64,000 bases of DNA from an uncultured Bacteroidia bacterium (GCA_902785065.1 CACZXH010000009.1:1-64000); one strand, 5' to 3'. Numbered from the stretch's first letter, positions 41,917 through 51,062 are shown. Program-made: numbers and translations. The notes: generated by a model not told the origin, from the letters alone.

Positions 41917-43194
41917 TTAATTGCCGGGCGCCGGTTCGGCCGCGGCCTGATTCACCGTGACCCGGAACATCTCGAAGCCGGGATGGTCTTTCGGGCCTAC
42001 CGCAATGACGCCCGTCCGGGCTTCCGCGGCGGCATTGGCGGCCACGTCATAGGTCAGCACGCGGACGCCTTCCACGATTTCCGTCTTCACGGTCAGCCAG
42101 GGTTCCACGCCTTCGGGGAAGACGCCGGCCGCATCCAGGTCGAAATTGGCTTCGAACGTGAGCGTGACGCCGGTCTCGCCGGCGGCAGGGGCGGCATGGA
42201 CCGCCTCGCCGTACAGGACTTTGAGCGTCCGGCTGGCGAATCGGATAATCCGGACGTCGGAGCGGCCGTTCCCGTCATGGACGGTGAGGTAAACATAGCC
42301 TCCTTCGGGGAAAACTGCCGGGCAAGTCACATCCACCGTGCCTTCGGTCGCCGATTCTTCCCGGAGGGCGGTCTTCATCCGGCCGTCCGTTCCGGCGAAC
42401 AGGAGCGCGTTCTCCACGCCCGTCCCGGACAGGACATAGTGGATGGAAACCGTCTCGCCCGGGGCAATCAGCACCTCGTCTCCAAGAGGCTCACCCCCGA
42501 CGGTCAGTTCCACGTCCACCGGCAGGAAGCGGGGCAGCACGAGAACCGAACCATCGGCCGCGAGCGTCAGTTCCACCCGGTCGTCGAAGACCTCGGCCTT
42601 CGTGAACAATTCGTAGGCGTCCTCACCCTTGGCCTTCCAGCCGGTTTCCTCCCAGGTCTGGCCGCCGTCCCAGGAAACGAACCAGAAGCCCTCTTCGACT
42701 TTCAGCTGCGGAGTCTTTCCGTCCACGGAGAAACGGTTTCCCTGATCGTCCTTGAGCCAGTCTTCGTCCTGGGTGGAATACCAGTACCAGCGGCCGTCTT
42801 CCTCATCCTGCCTGGCGCTGACGACATACGGAACGGCATCCTCGCCATTCTTACCGTCCACGCCCGTGTACAACGTGACTGAGTACGCATCGTCGGTCAC
42901 TTCGTACCCACGCCCGTCGGCGTCCGGCGTGATTGTACGGAACTTGAGCTTGTAAAAAGAGCGCCCGTCTTCATCCGTACCTTCTTCCACGCCCACGATG
43001 TAACCGTTGGCCCCCATCGCATAGACAATGCTCCGGAGCGCTGCCAGATCCTTGTTCATTCCGTCGACCTGCGTGTACAGGCGGTCGATCTCATTCTGCA
43101 TGGTGATCAGTTCGTCCCGGACGAACTTGCCGCATCCACCGGCCAGGAAAGCGGCCGCCAGGATGCCTGCTACGATGTATCTTTTCATTTTCAT
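41917..43194 (-). CDS. DUF4988-containing lipoprotein
   Basis: A 425-residue lipoprotein (LAGGC lipobox). A short coiled coil (ELITMQNEIDRLYTQVDGMNKDLAALRSIV) is followed by DUF4988: a YKLKF-type strand, VTLYTGVDGKNGEDAVPYVVSARQDEEDGRWYWY, then TPQLKVEEGFWFVSWDGGQTWEE. The C-terminal region (about 215-420) has immunoglobulin-like/BACON-type beta domains. It is a paralogue of the upstream protein at 43208. A structural or adhesive surface role is inferred; it takes the place a fimbrillin would hold in related operons. Confidence 0.8.
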   Translation of the reverse strand: MKMKRYIVAGILAAAFLAGGCGKFVRDELITMQNEIDRLYTQVDGMNKDLAALRSIVYAMGANGYIVGVEEGTDEDGRSFYKLKFRTITPDADGRGYEVTDDAYSVTLYTGVDGKNGEDAVPYVVSARQDEEDGRWYWYSTQDEDWLKDDQGNRFSVDGKTPQLKVEEGFWFVSWDGGQTWEETGWKAKGEDAYELFTKAEVFDDRVELTLAADGSVLVLPRFLPVDVELTVGGEPLGDEVLIAPGETVSIHYVLSGTGVENALLFAGTDGRMKTALREESATEGTVDVTCPAVFPEGGYVYLTVHDGNGRSDVRIIRFASRTLKVLYGEAVHAAPAAGETGVTLTFEANFDLDAAGVFPEGVEPWLTVKTEIVEGVRVLTYDVAANAAAEARTGVIAVGPKDHPGFEMFRVTVNQAAAEPAPGN

Positions 43195-43207
43195 GGTCTT
43201 TTTTCGC

Positions 43208-44704
43208 TTAATTGCCGGACGATGCGCCGGCCTGTACTACCTTGATTTCTCCAATGGGAACCGCTCCCGCCTGGAGGCGGAGGATGAGGGAGCATTCACG
43301 GCCGGCGTCGCTGTCGACAGGATCCAGATGGACCTGCAGCCGGCGGAAACCGTCTACATCGGTCAGGGCGGTCTGGATCCAGTCCGCCGTTTCAGGGACC
43401 GTGACGGTCAGGGCCGACGGGAAGGTGATCCACAGGTCGCCATCGCCGCCTTCCGCGGGTGCCGAGAGCGTCTTCGTCTCGGGATCGAACGTGAAGGGGC
43501 TGTCTTCCTGCAGCTGGATGGTGAAGGAATCGGTCGCCTGGATAACCTGGAAGGTCGTGCAGACATAGTCCGGATTGTCCTGGGGCGAGACCGTCACCTC
43601 GCAGATGCGAACCTCGTCGCCGGTATTCGGCTGAGGTTTGAAGGTCAACCCGCCCGTTTCCGGGTCGGAGACGACTTCCAGCCAGGAACCGTCCTGGGAT
43701 GTCTTGACGACATATTCGAAATTGGCTTTGTACGGAAGGACCTTCGGCTCTTCGCCACTGCCGAGCCGGACCGGGACGAAGGAGGCCGCCGGGGTGATTT
43801 CCCGCGGGCGGAACGTAATCATTTTCAAGGCGGAATAGCCGCCGCAATTGGCAGAAAGAAGGATGTATCCGTCGGCATACGCGGCGGGCGCCTGGACCTT
43901 GACCACGCCGGTGGTGTCATTTTCAGCCTCGACGCAGGAAAGGTAAATGCCATCCGTGCCGGAGGTAACAAGGACCGGCTGGTCCGTCTCGCCTTCCAGG
44001 TTGACCTTATACGGTATCGGGAGCATTTCTCCCGCGGCAATCAGCATCGTGTCCCGGACTGCGCCTTCGAAGGACATCCGGAACGGGAACCGGCTCGAGA
44101 GTTCGATGGTCTCTCCGTCCCAGAGCGTCAGGATGACCTTTCCGAAAGGGGTTTGCTCGACTTGGCGGAAAACGCCCATGCCGTCCATTTCCTCGCAGCT
44201 GGCCAGTTCACTGTACGTGACGCCGCCGTCAACGGAAATCTTCCAGAAGCCGTCCTCGACCTTGAACTGGGGAACGAAACCGTCCTGGGCGCCGGCGCGG
44301 ATGCGGTTGCCGTCGGCATCCAGCAGCCATTCGCCGTCCACTTTCCAGTAATACAAGCCGTCTTCGTCGTCCTGGACGCCGACAGGGATGAACTGGCGGC
44401 CGTCCACACCGTCCTTTCCGAAGGGGATGACGATGGTTTTGCCGTCGCGGAACGAGACTTCGTAACCGTCTTCTGTGAGCCGGTAGGTTTCCGGCAGGAT
44501 CGTGTGGCCATCATCCAGTTCCTTCACAATGAGGTCCAGGATGTGCAGGTCCCAGTTCACGGCGCCGGCCAGTTCCTGGAGCGCCTGCAACTTAGCATGG
44601 GTCTCGTCCAATTCCGGCCGGACCTGTTCCGTGCAGCCGGAGAAAACGGACAGGAAAACCGGCAGGACCAGCGCCAGTAACCCGCTTCTGAATCTTTTTC
44701 GCAT
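43208..44704 (-). CDS. DUF4988-containing lipoprotein, operon leader
   Basis: A 498-residue lipoprotein (FSGC lipobox). Coiled-coil start (ELDETHAKLQALQELAGAVNWDLHIL), then DUF4988 (YEVSFRDGKTIVIPFGKDGVDGRQFIPVGVQDDEDGLYYW, VPQFKVEDGFWKISVDGGVTYSEL), then two or three BACON-like beta domains (SFTIQLQEDSPFTFDPETKTLSAPAEGGDGDLWI). It is the first gene of 44704-39361, read from a -7 element at 44728-44735. Confidence 0.8.
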   Translation of the reverse strand: MRKRFRSGLLALVLPVFLSVFSGCTEQVRPELDETHAKLQALQELAGAVNWDLHILDLIVKELDDGHTILPETYRLTEDGYEVSFRDGKTIVIPFGKDGVDGRQFIPVGVQDDEDGLYYWKVDGEWLLDADGNRIRAGAQDGFVPQFKVEDGFWKISVDGGVTYSELASCEEMDGMGVFRQVEQTPFGKVILTLWDGETIELSSRFPFRMSFEGAVRDTMLIAAGEMLPIPYKVNLEGETDQPVLVTSGTDGIYLSCVEAENDTTGVVKVQAPAAYADGYILLSANCGGYSALKMITFRPREITPAASFVPVRLGSGEEPKVLPYKANFEYVVKTSQDGSWLEVVSDPETGGLTFKPQPNTGDEVRICEVTVSPQDNPDYVCTTFQVIQATDSFTIQLQEDSPFTFDPETKTLSAPAEGGDGDLWITFPSALTVTVPETADWIQTALTDVDGFRRLQVHLDPVDSDAGRECSLILRLQAGAVPIGEIKVVQAGASSGN

Positions 44705-44727
44705 ACGCTACTTATAAACTATTTGAA

Positions 44728-44735
44728 CAAAGATA
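44728..44735 (-). promoter_or_regulatory. -7 element of the DUF4988/OmpA-like operon
   Basis: TATCTTTG on the minus strand, exact, 23 nt before the ATG at 44704. No TTG at the -33 position and no TTAA array. Confidence 0.6.
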
Positions 44736-44780
44736 ATAAAAAGCGGAATATTTTTTGCAGGAAAAGCGGCTTAGAACAAC

Positions 44781-44788
44781 CATTTTTG
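44781..44788 (+). promoter_or_regulatory. -7 element of the small lipoprotein gene
   Basis: CATTTTTG, one mismatch to TAnnTTTG, 8 nt before ATG 44797; another short-leader arrangement. Confidence 0.4.
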
Positions 44789-44796
44789 CATTTATC

Positions 44797-45168
44797 ATGA
44801 AGAAAATCGTCTTCCTGGCCCTCGCCGCCCTCCTGATGACGGCCTGCGCCTTTTCCCTCCCCGGAAAGTTCACCCAGCTCGCTGACAAGGTTGCTGCCAA
44901 GGGCGCAGACTTCACCCCCGCCCAGTGGGAAAAAGCCAATGCCCAGTTCGAGAAACTGGTCAACCAGTATGTGGACAAGTATGACAAACTCTCGGGCGAA
45001 GACAAGAAAGAAATCAACGCCGCCATCGGCAAGTACACAGCTACCGCCCTCAAGTGCGGCGTCGCCGACGGCCTGAAGCAGATCAACGCCCTCCTGAAGA
45101 AGGTCCCCAGCGCCATCGACACAGCCGCTGAAGGAGCAAAAGGCTTCTTCGAAGAGCTGGGACTCTAG
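44797..45168 (+). CDS. Small DUF6565-like lipoprotein
   Basis: A 123-residue lipoprotein (LLMTAC lipobox) that is otherwise all helical, with amphipathic segments ADFTPAQWEKANAQFEKLVNQYVDKYDKLSGEDKKEINAAIGKYT. The pattern resembles DUF6565 proteins of Bacteroides and Prevotella. An in-frame TTG upstream (44755) is ignored because the signal peptide begins at ATG 44797. Function unknown; a periplasmic lipid- or envelope-associated helical protein is plausible. It is followed by a clear terminator. Confidence 0.8.
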   Translation: MKKIVFLALAALLMTACAFSLPGKFTQLADKVAAKGADFTPAQWEKANAQFEKLVNQYVDKYDKLSGEDKKEINAAIGKYTATALKCGVADGLKQINALLKKVPSAIDTAAEGAKGFFEELGL

Positions 45169-45189
45169 TTCCCGGTCATTTCACGAAGA

Positions 45190-45216
45190 ACCGCCCCTCT
45201 GCCGGGCGGTTTTTTG
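45190..45216 (+). terminator. Intrinsic terminator
   Basis: ACCGCCC (45190-45196) and GGGCGGT (45204-45210) form a 7-bp GC-rich stem with a 7-nt loop, followed by TTTTT. Confidence 0.85.
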
Positions 45217-45247
45217 TTGTCCCAGCGGGAAATTATCCTTATCTTTG
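45217..45247 (+). promoter_or_regulatory. Promoter of the gene at 45273
   Basis: TTG at 45217-45219 and TATCTTTG at 45240-45247, 20 bp apart. The leader would be about 20 nt. Confidence 0.65.
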
Positions 45248-45272
45248 ACGGACCATCACTTCCCCGACCACC

Positions 45273-46019
45273 ATGGTTATTGCCATCATACTGATCCTCT
45301 TCGCCGTGGCCCTCTTCCTGATCTTCCACGACGACCACGACCGTTCCTACACCCGGAACGAGCCCAAGTCCGGACGCGAGAACGGACGGAAATCCGTTTA
45401 CCAGAAATCGACAGCGCCCCGGCGGAACGCCCCCGCACCTCAAAGAACCGCCCAGACGAATGCCCCGAAGCCGGCTCCCAACCCGGTCATGGGCTCCCGG
45501 ACCATCGTCCCGGAAGAGAAGCAATACCCGCCCCGGAAGCTGGACGAACGGTTCAAGCCCGGCGAGCCACAGCCGAAATACGCATCGGCTCCATCCCGCA
45601 TGACGAAGAACGACGTCCACCCCTCCGCATTCGCCTATGGAACGGAAAAGGCCCTGGATTTCAGTTATTTGGAGGAATTCGACTTTGACCCGAACCTGCC
45701 GGAAAAGACGATGAGCTCCTTCATCGCGGGCCTGCAGGGCTACTGCACGCGGGAGAACCTGGGCGGCGTGATCGGCTATATCATGGTGGATCCGGTAACC
45801 GGCGCGATGGAAGTCCACGACACCGGCGACGGCCTGATGGGCTACTTGCCCATGAAGGACCGGGCGGCTTACAACACCTTCAACCCGGACCATGTCCTCT
45901 GTCCCTTCGCCGGCCACATCGGCCTCAGCACCACCGGCCGCTACTACGCCGACATTCGTATCGTCCTCCCCTCTTCCCGCACCTTCGTCGAAGACTCCCT
46001 CCGCGGCTTCCTGGGATAA
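45273..46019 (+). CDS. Membrane-anchored hypothetical protein with HIRAN-like C-terminal domain
   Basis: A 248-residue protein: one N-terminal membrane helix (VIAIILILFAVALFLIF), a long basic Pro/Ala/Gln-rich disordered linker (about 25-110), then a compact domain (about 150-245) with YIMVDPVTGAMEVHDTGDGLMGYLP. That last stretch recalls the HIRAN fold (a beta-strand, then G-Y-(L/I)-P), but the match is weak. Function unknown. Its stop codon abuts that of the convergent oxidoreductase gene with no space for a terminator. Confidence 0.7.
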   Translation: MVIAIILILFAVALFLIFHDDHDRSYTRNEPKSGRENGRKSVYQKSTAPRRNAPAPQRTAQTNAPKPAPNPVMGSRTIVPEEKQYPPRKLDERFKPGEPQPKYASAPSRMTKNDVHPSAFAYGTEKALDFSYLEEFDFDPNLPEKTMSSFIAGLQGYCTRENLGGVIGYIMVDPVTGAMEVHDTGDGLMGYLPMKDRAAYNTFNPDHVLCPFAGHIGLSTTGRYYADIRIVLPSSRTFVEDSLRGFLG

Positions 46020-47303
46020 TTACCAGACAATCTCCCCGGGGATGTCCACGCGGGAGGCGAGGTGGGTGGCGCGGTCGCCCAGGAGGGCGAGGAGGGTGGA
46101 CCAGTAGGCTTCTTCCACGATGCCGGCAGGCTGCACGCCCGATATGACGGCGAGGCAGAAGGCGTGGATCAGTTCCACGGAGCCGTCGCCGGCCGCACCC
46201 ACGGAACTGGCGCCGTCATTGACCGTCACATTTTCCGCGAAGCGTACGCCCGCATCCTTGGAAGCCTCTTCCGTAGCCCAGGAAGTGCCGGCGAAAGCGG
46301 CATTGGAGAGGACGCCCTGCTCGATCTGGTCCAGGAGCTGGCGGATGCCGGAGCGACGCCGGGGCGTTTCGCTATACATCACGCCGCGCACGAGGTCAAT
46401 GGTCCCTTCGCTGCCCAGGATCTGTTCGCCCATGCCGAAGTGCTTGTTGGAAATGATGGACTCGAAGGTCATGTGCACCCCGTTCGGATACTGGTAGATG
46501 GCGGCGACGTTGTCGAAGACTTCGCGTCCGTCCTTCCAGAACTGGATGCTGCCGGTGCCCGTGACGAAAGCGGGCTGGACGCCGCCCATGGCCCAGGAAC
46601 CGTTCTGGAGCTGGTGGCAGGCCAGTTCGGTCATCAGGCCGCGGGAGTATTCGTCGTACAGGCGCCAGTTGATGCGGCGCTCGAATTCCGGCGCGGGCAC
46701 TTCCCGCCGCCAGTCGTTGTTGCGGTACCAGTAGTTGCGGATGCCCACGACCTGGCCGATCGCCCCGTTGTGCACGAGTTCCATCGCCTGCACGTACTTG
46801 GGGTCGTACAGCCGCTGCTGCCCGACCATGAGGACGCGGTTCCCTTCCTTCCAGGCGCGGTACATCGCGCTGAGCTGCTCGGGGGTATGGGCCATCGCCT
46901 TCTCGCAGAAGGTGTGCTTCCCGGCGGCCAGGGCGTCGATGGTCATCTGCGCGTGCATGGACAACGGCGTGCAGATGATGACCCCGTCCACCTCCTTGTC
47001 TTCCAAGAGTTTCCGGTAATCCGTATACCGCTTGGCCGACGGACACAGGGCCGATGCGGCGTCCAGGTGCGGCGGGAAATCGTCGCACAGGGCGACGATC
47101 TGCGCCGCCGGGTCCTGCAGCAGGTTCACCAGGTGGAACTGGCCCCGGGAACCGGTGCCGATGATGCCCAGGCGGGCCTTCTCCCCCGCCGTTTCCCGCT
47201 GCCGCTCGCCCGAGCAGGCGGACAGCCAGGGGAACAGGGCCAGCGTGGCCCCGCCGAAGGCGAGGCTGGACAGGAAGTCCTTGCGTGTCATTTTCTCACT
47301 CAT
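46020..47303 (-). CDS. Gfo/Idh/MocA-family oxidoreductase, secreted lipoprotein-like
   Basis: A 427-residue protein with an exported N terminus (TRKDFLSSLAFGGATLALFPWLSAC; Tat-like but RK rather than RR, ending in a possible lipobox). The Rossmann part has LGIIGTGSRGQFH; the usual EKP motif reads EKAMAHT; the substrate-domain His is in TELACHQLQN. Such enzymes oxidise sugars with a tightly held NAD(P); in 3-ketoglycoside pathways they make 3-keto sugars outside the cytoplasm. Its ATG overlaps the ApbE stop (ATGA) and it ends the operon. Confidence 0.9.
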   Translation of the reverse strand: MSEKMTRKDFLSSLAFGGATLALFPWLSACSGERQRETAGEKARLGIIGTGSRGQFHLVNLLQDPAAQIVALCDDFPPHLDAASALCPSAKRYTDYRKLLEDKEVDGVIICTPLSMHAQMTIDALAAGKHTFCEKAMAHTPEQLSAMYRAWKEGNRVLMVGQQRLYDPKYVQAMELVHNGAIGQVVGIRNYWYRNNDWRREVPAPEFERRINWRLYDEYSRGLMTELACHQLQNGSWAMGGVQPAFVTGTGSIQFWKDGREVFDNVAAIYQYPNGVHMTFESIISNKHFGMGEQILGSEGTIDLVRGVMYSETPRRRSGIRQLLDQIEQGVLSNAAFAGTSWATEEASKDAGVRFAENVTVNDGASSVGAAGDGSVELIHAFCLAVISGVQPAGIVEEAYWSTLLALLGDRATHLASRVDIPGEIVW

Positions 47304-48034
47304 ATCGTCACTTCCGTCACCATCGCGGAAGGTCCCGTCACGGCGACCAGGCCTCCCTTCTCCAGCGTGTTGCCCGTTGCCGGGTCGATGATATGTCCCC
47401 GTCCGTGGGGATCCTTGCCGGACACGGACAAAGCCTCGCCTTCCAGCTGGAAGGTATGGGCTGTCCGGTTCGGATAATAGCTATGGACCACCGACACCGG
47501 CCAGGGCGCGTCCAGCGGATGCCGGCCGATGGCCGCGACGGAACTGCCCCCGAAGGAAAGCAGCGCGCTCTCCGCCCGTTCGGAAACCATCCGCATGGCC
47601 TGTTCCAGCACGAAACCCTTCACGAACCCGCCCAGGTCCAGCCCCATCCCCGGCCGGGAAAACCGGACGGTATGGGCCGACGCGTCCAGCAGCACGGCGC
47701 GGTCCGGGACCCGCGACCCCGCCGTCACGTCGAAATACCCGGAAGTCGCCTTCCGGAACGTCTCGCACAGCTGCAGGATCATGAACAGTTCTTCGTCCAC
47801 CGGAACGGCCTCCCCGGCCGCCTTCCGGTTTACCTCCGCCAACGCGCTGCCGGGGAGGAACCGGTTATACCGCCGGTCTGCCGCCCGCACGCGCTCCCAT
47901 ACGGAATCCACCAGCGCCCGCGCCTCGTCCTCCGGCAGGAACGGCAACAGGATCTCGCAGGAGGTATGCATCGCATCCAGCCGCGAATAGGCCGTCGGAA
48001 CGGACGGATTCCGGGTGCTATAGATGAATTCCAC
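47300..48034 (-). CDS. ApbE-like FAD:protein FMN transferase, C-terminally short
   Basis: A 244-residue cytoplasmic-looking ApbE homologue starting at GTG 48034 directly after the stop of the small membrane protein gene. Recognisable parts are DAMHTSCEIL (AMGT equivalent), SGYFDVTAGS, GLDLGGFVKGFVLE, LLSFGGSSVAAIG and ISGKDPHGRGHIIDPATG. Family members continue through an A-DALSTA Mg-binding segment and about 30 more residues; here the chain stops at GPSAMVTEVTI. Either this subfamily is reduced or the enzyme is inactive. It lacks a signal peptide although the partners are exported. Coupling to a flavin carrier in the operon is speculative. Confidence 0.8.
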   Translation of the reverse strand: MEFIYSTRNPSVPTAYSRLDAMHTSCEILLPFLPEDEARALVDSVWERVRAADRRYNRFLPGSALAEVNRKAAGEAVPVDEELFMILQLCETFRKATSGYFDVTAGSRVPDRAVLLDASAHTVRFSRPGMGLDLGGFVKGFVLEQAMRMVSERAESALLSFGGSSVAAIGRHPLDAPWPVSVVHSYYPNRTAHTFQLEGEALSVSGKDPHGRGHIIDPATGNTLEKGGLVAVTGPSAMVTEVTI

Positions 48035-48262
48035 CTATTTCTTCCTTCGAAACAACCAAAGGATCAGGCGGATGGCCGTCCAGATGATGTAGAACCCCAG
48101 CGCAATCACCACGGTATAGCCGATCTGCGTGAAAACCTCGTAGAAAGGCGTATGGTAATAGATGATGCAGCCGATATTCACCAGGACGGCCAGCAACAGG
48201 CACACGCCCGCCGTCTTGAGCTCGACCAGCTTGCGGTGCGCCGTGATCAGGGTGTCTTTCAT
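48035..48262 (-). CDS. Small two-helix membrane protein
   Basis: A 75-residue protein from ATG 48262, which overlaps the stop of the DUF1080 gene (ATGA). It has two hydrophobic helices ([18 protein letters not shown] and [25 protein letters not shown]) and a basic tail RRKK. No family recognised with confidence. Its fixed place between the DUF1080 and ApbE genes suggests an inner-membrane partner of the oxidoreductase system. Confidence 0.72.
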   Translation of the reverse strand: MKDTLITAHRKLVELKTAGVCLLLAVLVNIGCIIYYHTPFYEVFTQIGYTVVIALGFYIIWTAIRLILWLFRRKK

Positions 48263-49599
48263 AACTCCTTGATCTTGATGTTCCGGTACCACACGAGGTG
48301 GCCGTGGTCCTGCAGGAGGATGTAGCCTTCCTCGGCGTTGCCGAAGTCGGGCCAGTTCTTGTATTTGCTATACGCAACAAGAGCGTTCCACATTTGGTTG
48401 TTGCGCTCGTACTCCAGGAGCTTGTGCCCATTGAGCCAGTGCTCCACGTGGTTGCCGTCCACGACGATCATGGCGCGCTGCCAGCCGTCGATGGTGTAGG
48501 TCTCCCACTCGCCCTTCGGGGCAGGAATCAGGTCGTACAGCGAGCCCATCGTGCGGTTCCCCTTCACGCCCAGCTTGGCATCCGGGTGCCGCTGGTCGTC
48601 CAGGACCTGGAACTCGCAGCCGATGGCCGAGCCGCCGCCCTGGTTCATGAACGGGTCCACGAAGTACTTGATGCCGCTGTTCGCGCCTTCCGTGATCTTG
48701 AAATCGACCTTCAGGATGAAGTTGCGGTACTTGCGGGTGGTAATGATATCGCCGCCGTTCACGCTCTCGCCACCATCGCCGGCATGGACATACAGCGTGC
48801 CGTTCTCGACACTCCATCCCTCATACGGGAAGGCGCCGTTCATCCGGGGACGGGCGCTCTGCCAGCCATTGGCAGTCTTGCCATCGAACAGAAGTTTCCA
48901 GCCGTCGGCGACCTCTTCCGGGGTGAGCGTGTTCGCGATGCAGTTCACACATGGGGCGGTCGTAGGCGTCGCATACTTCTCCACGTCCTTGGTGATGATG
49001 CGGAGGTCCTTCCAGCAGATCTTGTTGCCCAGCTGGTCAGGGCCCACCACATGGACCTGCAGGGCGATGAAACCCGTGGGATCCACATCGTCAATAAGGT
49101 TCGTGCAGGGGATACCGTTCACCCAGGTGCGGATGTGCGGGCCGATGCATTCCACGCGGGCGTGGTTCCAGCCGTCCTTGTAGGCTTTCCGCGCCGGCTC
49201 GTTCTCCGTCATCCGGTACAGCCACAGGCGGCGGGCCTCGTCATAGATGCCGCCGCTCCAGGCGCGCGGAGCCGGATCGATCTCGAACTGGTAGCCGTAC
49301 ACCAGGCCGCGGGCATTGTCCTTGTGGCTCCGGAGCTGCACGCCGGAGTTGATCCCTTCGGTCATGAAGTCGAACTCCAGGATGAAATCGCCGTACTCCT
49401 TCGTGGTGGCGAGGAAAGAATTGACCTTGCTGTCGGTGGCCGTGCCCACGATCATGCCATCCTTTGCGGCATACTTCGCCGTACCGGTCACCTGCTTCCA
49501 GCCCTTGAGGTTCTTTCCGTTGAACAACGGCTCCCACTCCTGCGCGGAAGCCAGGGTCGCCAGGCAGGCGAACCCGAGTATCAGTGCAAACTTTTTCAT
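48259..49599 (-). CDS. Secreted protein with two DUF1080 (3-keto-disaccharide hydrolase) domains
   Basis: A 446-residue protein with signal peptide (ending TLASA-Q). Two concanavalin-like DUF1080 domains: residues about 21-205 ([34 protein letters not shown]) and about 230-446 ([42 protein letters not shown]). DUF1080 proteins cleave 3-keto-glycosides by elimination/hydration or hydrolysis, downstream of a Gfo/Idh/MocA oxidation. It lies 3 nt after the Tat-exported oxidoreductase gene. Confidence 0.92.
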   Translation of the reverse strand: MKKFALILGFACLATLASAQEWEPLFNGKNLKGWKQVTGTAKYAAKDGMIVGTATDSKVNSFLATTKEYGDFILEFDFMTEGINSGVQLRSHKDNARGLVYGYQFEIDPAPRAWSGGIYDEARRLWLYRMTENEPARKAYKDGWNHARVECIGPHIRTWVNGIPCTNLIDDVDPTGFIALQVHVVGPDQLGNKICWKDLRIITKDVEKYATPTTAPCVNCIANTLTPEEVADGWKLLFDGKTANGWQSARPRMNGAFPYEGWSVENGTLYVHAGDGGESVNGGDIITTRKYRNFILKVDFKITEGANSGIKYFVDPFMNQGGGSAIGCEFQVLDDQRHPDAKLGVKGNRTMGSLYDLIPAPKGEWETYTIDGWQRAMIVVDGNHVEHWLNGHKLLEYERNNQMWNALVAYSKYKNWPDFGNAEEGYILLQDHGHLVWYRNIKIKEL

Positions 49600-49602
49600 A
49601 TC

Positions 49603-51039
49603 CTACATGGTGTAATACTCTTCCCAACCCTTGCGCGGCGGCATGCCCACGAGGAGGGCGTTCGCGAAGGGATCGTTCACGATGGTCTTGCTGGCCGCGT
49701 CGAAGGTGAGCTTGCGGCCCGTGCGGATGGCGACGACGCCGAGGGCGAAGGTCTGGCACATCGGGCCGAACAGCTCGAACGGGGAACGCGTCTTCTCCAG
49801 GCCCTGGCAGGCGAGGAGGAAGTTCGCGAAGTGGTTGGACGGGCTCTTGGGCACTTCCGGCAGGCGGGAGGCCATCTCGGCCGCCTTCTCCTTCGGGATA
49901 ATCTCCAGGGTCGCGCCGTGGCTGCCGCCCTTGAAGGTCAGCTCCTTGGAATAGATGATCTTGCCCGGGCTCAGGGCCGACGGGGTGAAGGTGCCGTCCA
50001 TATTCGTCGCGGGGACGTCGGCGGCGTTGTTGGTGGTCGGTCCATACCCGGCCGGGAGCGGCGGGAAGTTCTTCTGGCCGTCGTACCACATCATCTCCAC
50101 CGGCGGCATGTCACCGCGCGGGCCGAACTTGAAGCGGAGGGTTGTCTCCTGCGGGAAGAAGAAGTCGTTCGCGCCTGTGAGCTTCAGCGGGTCGATCTCA
50201 TACGGCAGACCCAGCTCCAGGAACTGGTGGCATGTGTCGATCAGGTGCGCCGCCCAGTCGCCGATGGCGCCCATGCCGAAGTCGAACCAGCCGCGCCAGT
50301 TGCCGGGATGGTATTTGCCGTTGTAGTCATGCCACTGGGCCGTGGTGAGCCAGGTGTCCCAGTCCATGCCCGGAGGGAGGGGCTCCGCCTCCGGGAACTT
50401 CTTGATATTCACGTCGTACGGATGCCAGCGGCGCCAGTCGTTATGATGCGCGACGATCTTGTAGACATCCTTGATGATGCCGGCGTCCTTCCAGGCCTTG
50501 AACTGGAAGTAGTTCGCCTCGGAATGGCCCTGGTTGCCCACCTGCGTGGCGAGTTCGGGGTGCTTTCGCGCAGCCGCCATCAGCAGCTCGCACTCGTGGA
50601 AGGTCCGCGCCATGGGTTTTTCCACATACACATGTTTGCCGCAGTGGAGGGCGAGCATCGCGACGGGGAAATGGGCGAAATCCGGGATGGCAATGCACAC
50701 GGCGTCGAAATGGTCCGCGTACTCGTCGAAGAGTTTCCGGAAATCCTTGAACAGTTTCGCCTTGGGGAACTTGGCGATGGTCTTGCGGCTTTCAGCGCTC
50801 TCCGGATCCACGTCGCACAGGGCGACGATGTCGCAGAGTCCGGTCCGGGTGAAATCGCCGATAATCTGGGCGCCGCGGTTCGCGATGCCGATGGCCGCGA
50901 GGCGCACCTTGGCCCCCTGGGCGGGTGCCGGGGAGGAGCCGTCAAGGCTCTTGGCGGAAAGGTGCTGGACACCGAGGATGGCGCCGGCCGTTCCGAGTCC
51001 GGCCGTCTTCAGGAAGTTGCGTCGGGATAGAGGTTCCAT
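49603..51039 (-). CDS. Tat-exported Gfo/Idh/MocA-family oxidoreductase
   Basis: From ATG 51039 the product is 478 residues. The N terminus MEPLSRRNFLKTAGLGTAGAIL is a twin-arginine signal, implying export of a folded, NAD(P)-loaded enzyme. Rossmann part: RLAAIGIANRGAQI, VALCDVD, AIPDFAHF and VEKPMART. The substrate domain has NDWRRWHPYD and GDWAAHLIDTCHQFL with the catalytic His. It is the first gene of the five-gene 51039-46020 operon, with -7 element TATTTTTG at 51063. A different length and signal from the 46020 enzyme suggest two separate oxidation/reduction steps. Confidence 0.93.
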   Translation of the reverse strand: MEPLSRRNFLKTAGLGTAGAILGVQHLSAKSLDGSSPAPAQGAKVRLAAIGIANRGAQIIGDFTRTGLCDIVALCDVDPESAESRKTIAKFPKAKLFKDFRKLFDEYADHFDAVCIAIPDFAHFPVAMLALHCGKHVYVEKPMARTFHECELLMAAARKHPELATQVGNQGHSEANYFQFKAWKDAGIIKDVYKIVAHHNDWRRWHPYDVNIKKFPEAEPLPPGMDWDTWLTTAQWHDYNGKYHPGNWRGWFDFGMGAIGDWAAHLIDTCHQFLELGLPYEIDPLKLTGANDFFFPQETTLRFKFGPRGDMPPVEMMWYDGQKNFPPLPAGYGPTTNNAADVPATNMDGTFTPSALSPGKIIYSKELTFKGGSHGATLEIIPKEKAAEMASRLPEVPKSPSNHFANFLLACQGLEKTRSPFELFGPMCQTFALGVVAIRTGRKLTFDAASKTIVNDPFANALLVGMPPRKGWEEYYTM

Positions 51040-51062
51040 AAGTTTCAGTGTTATGTATTGCA

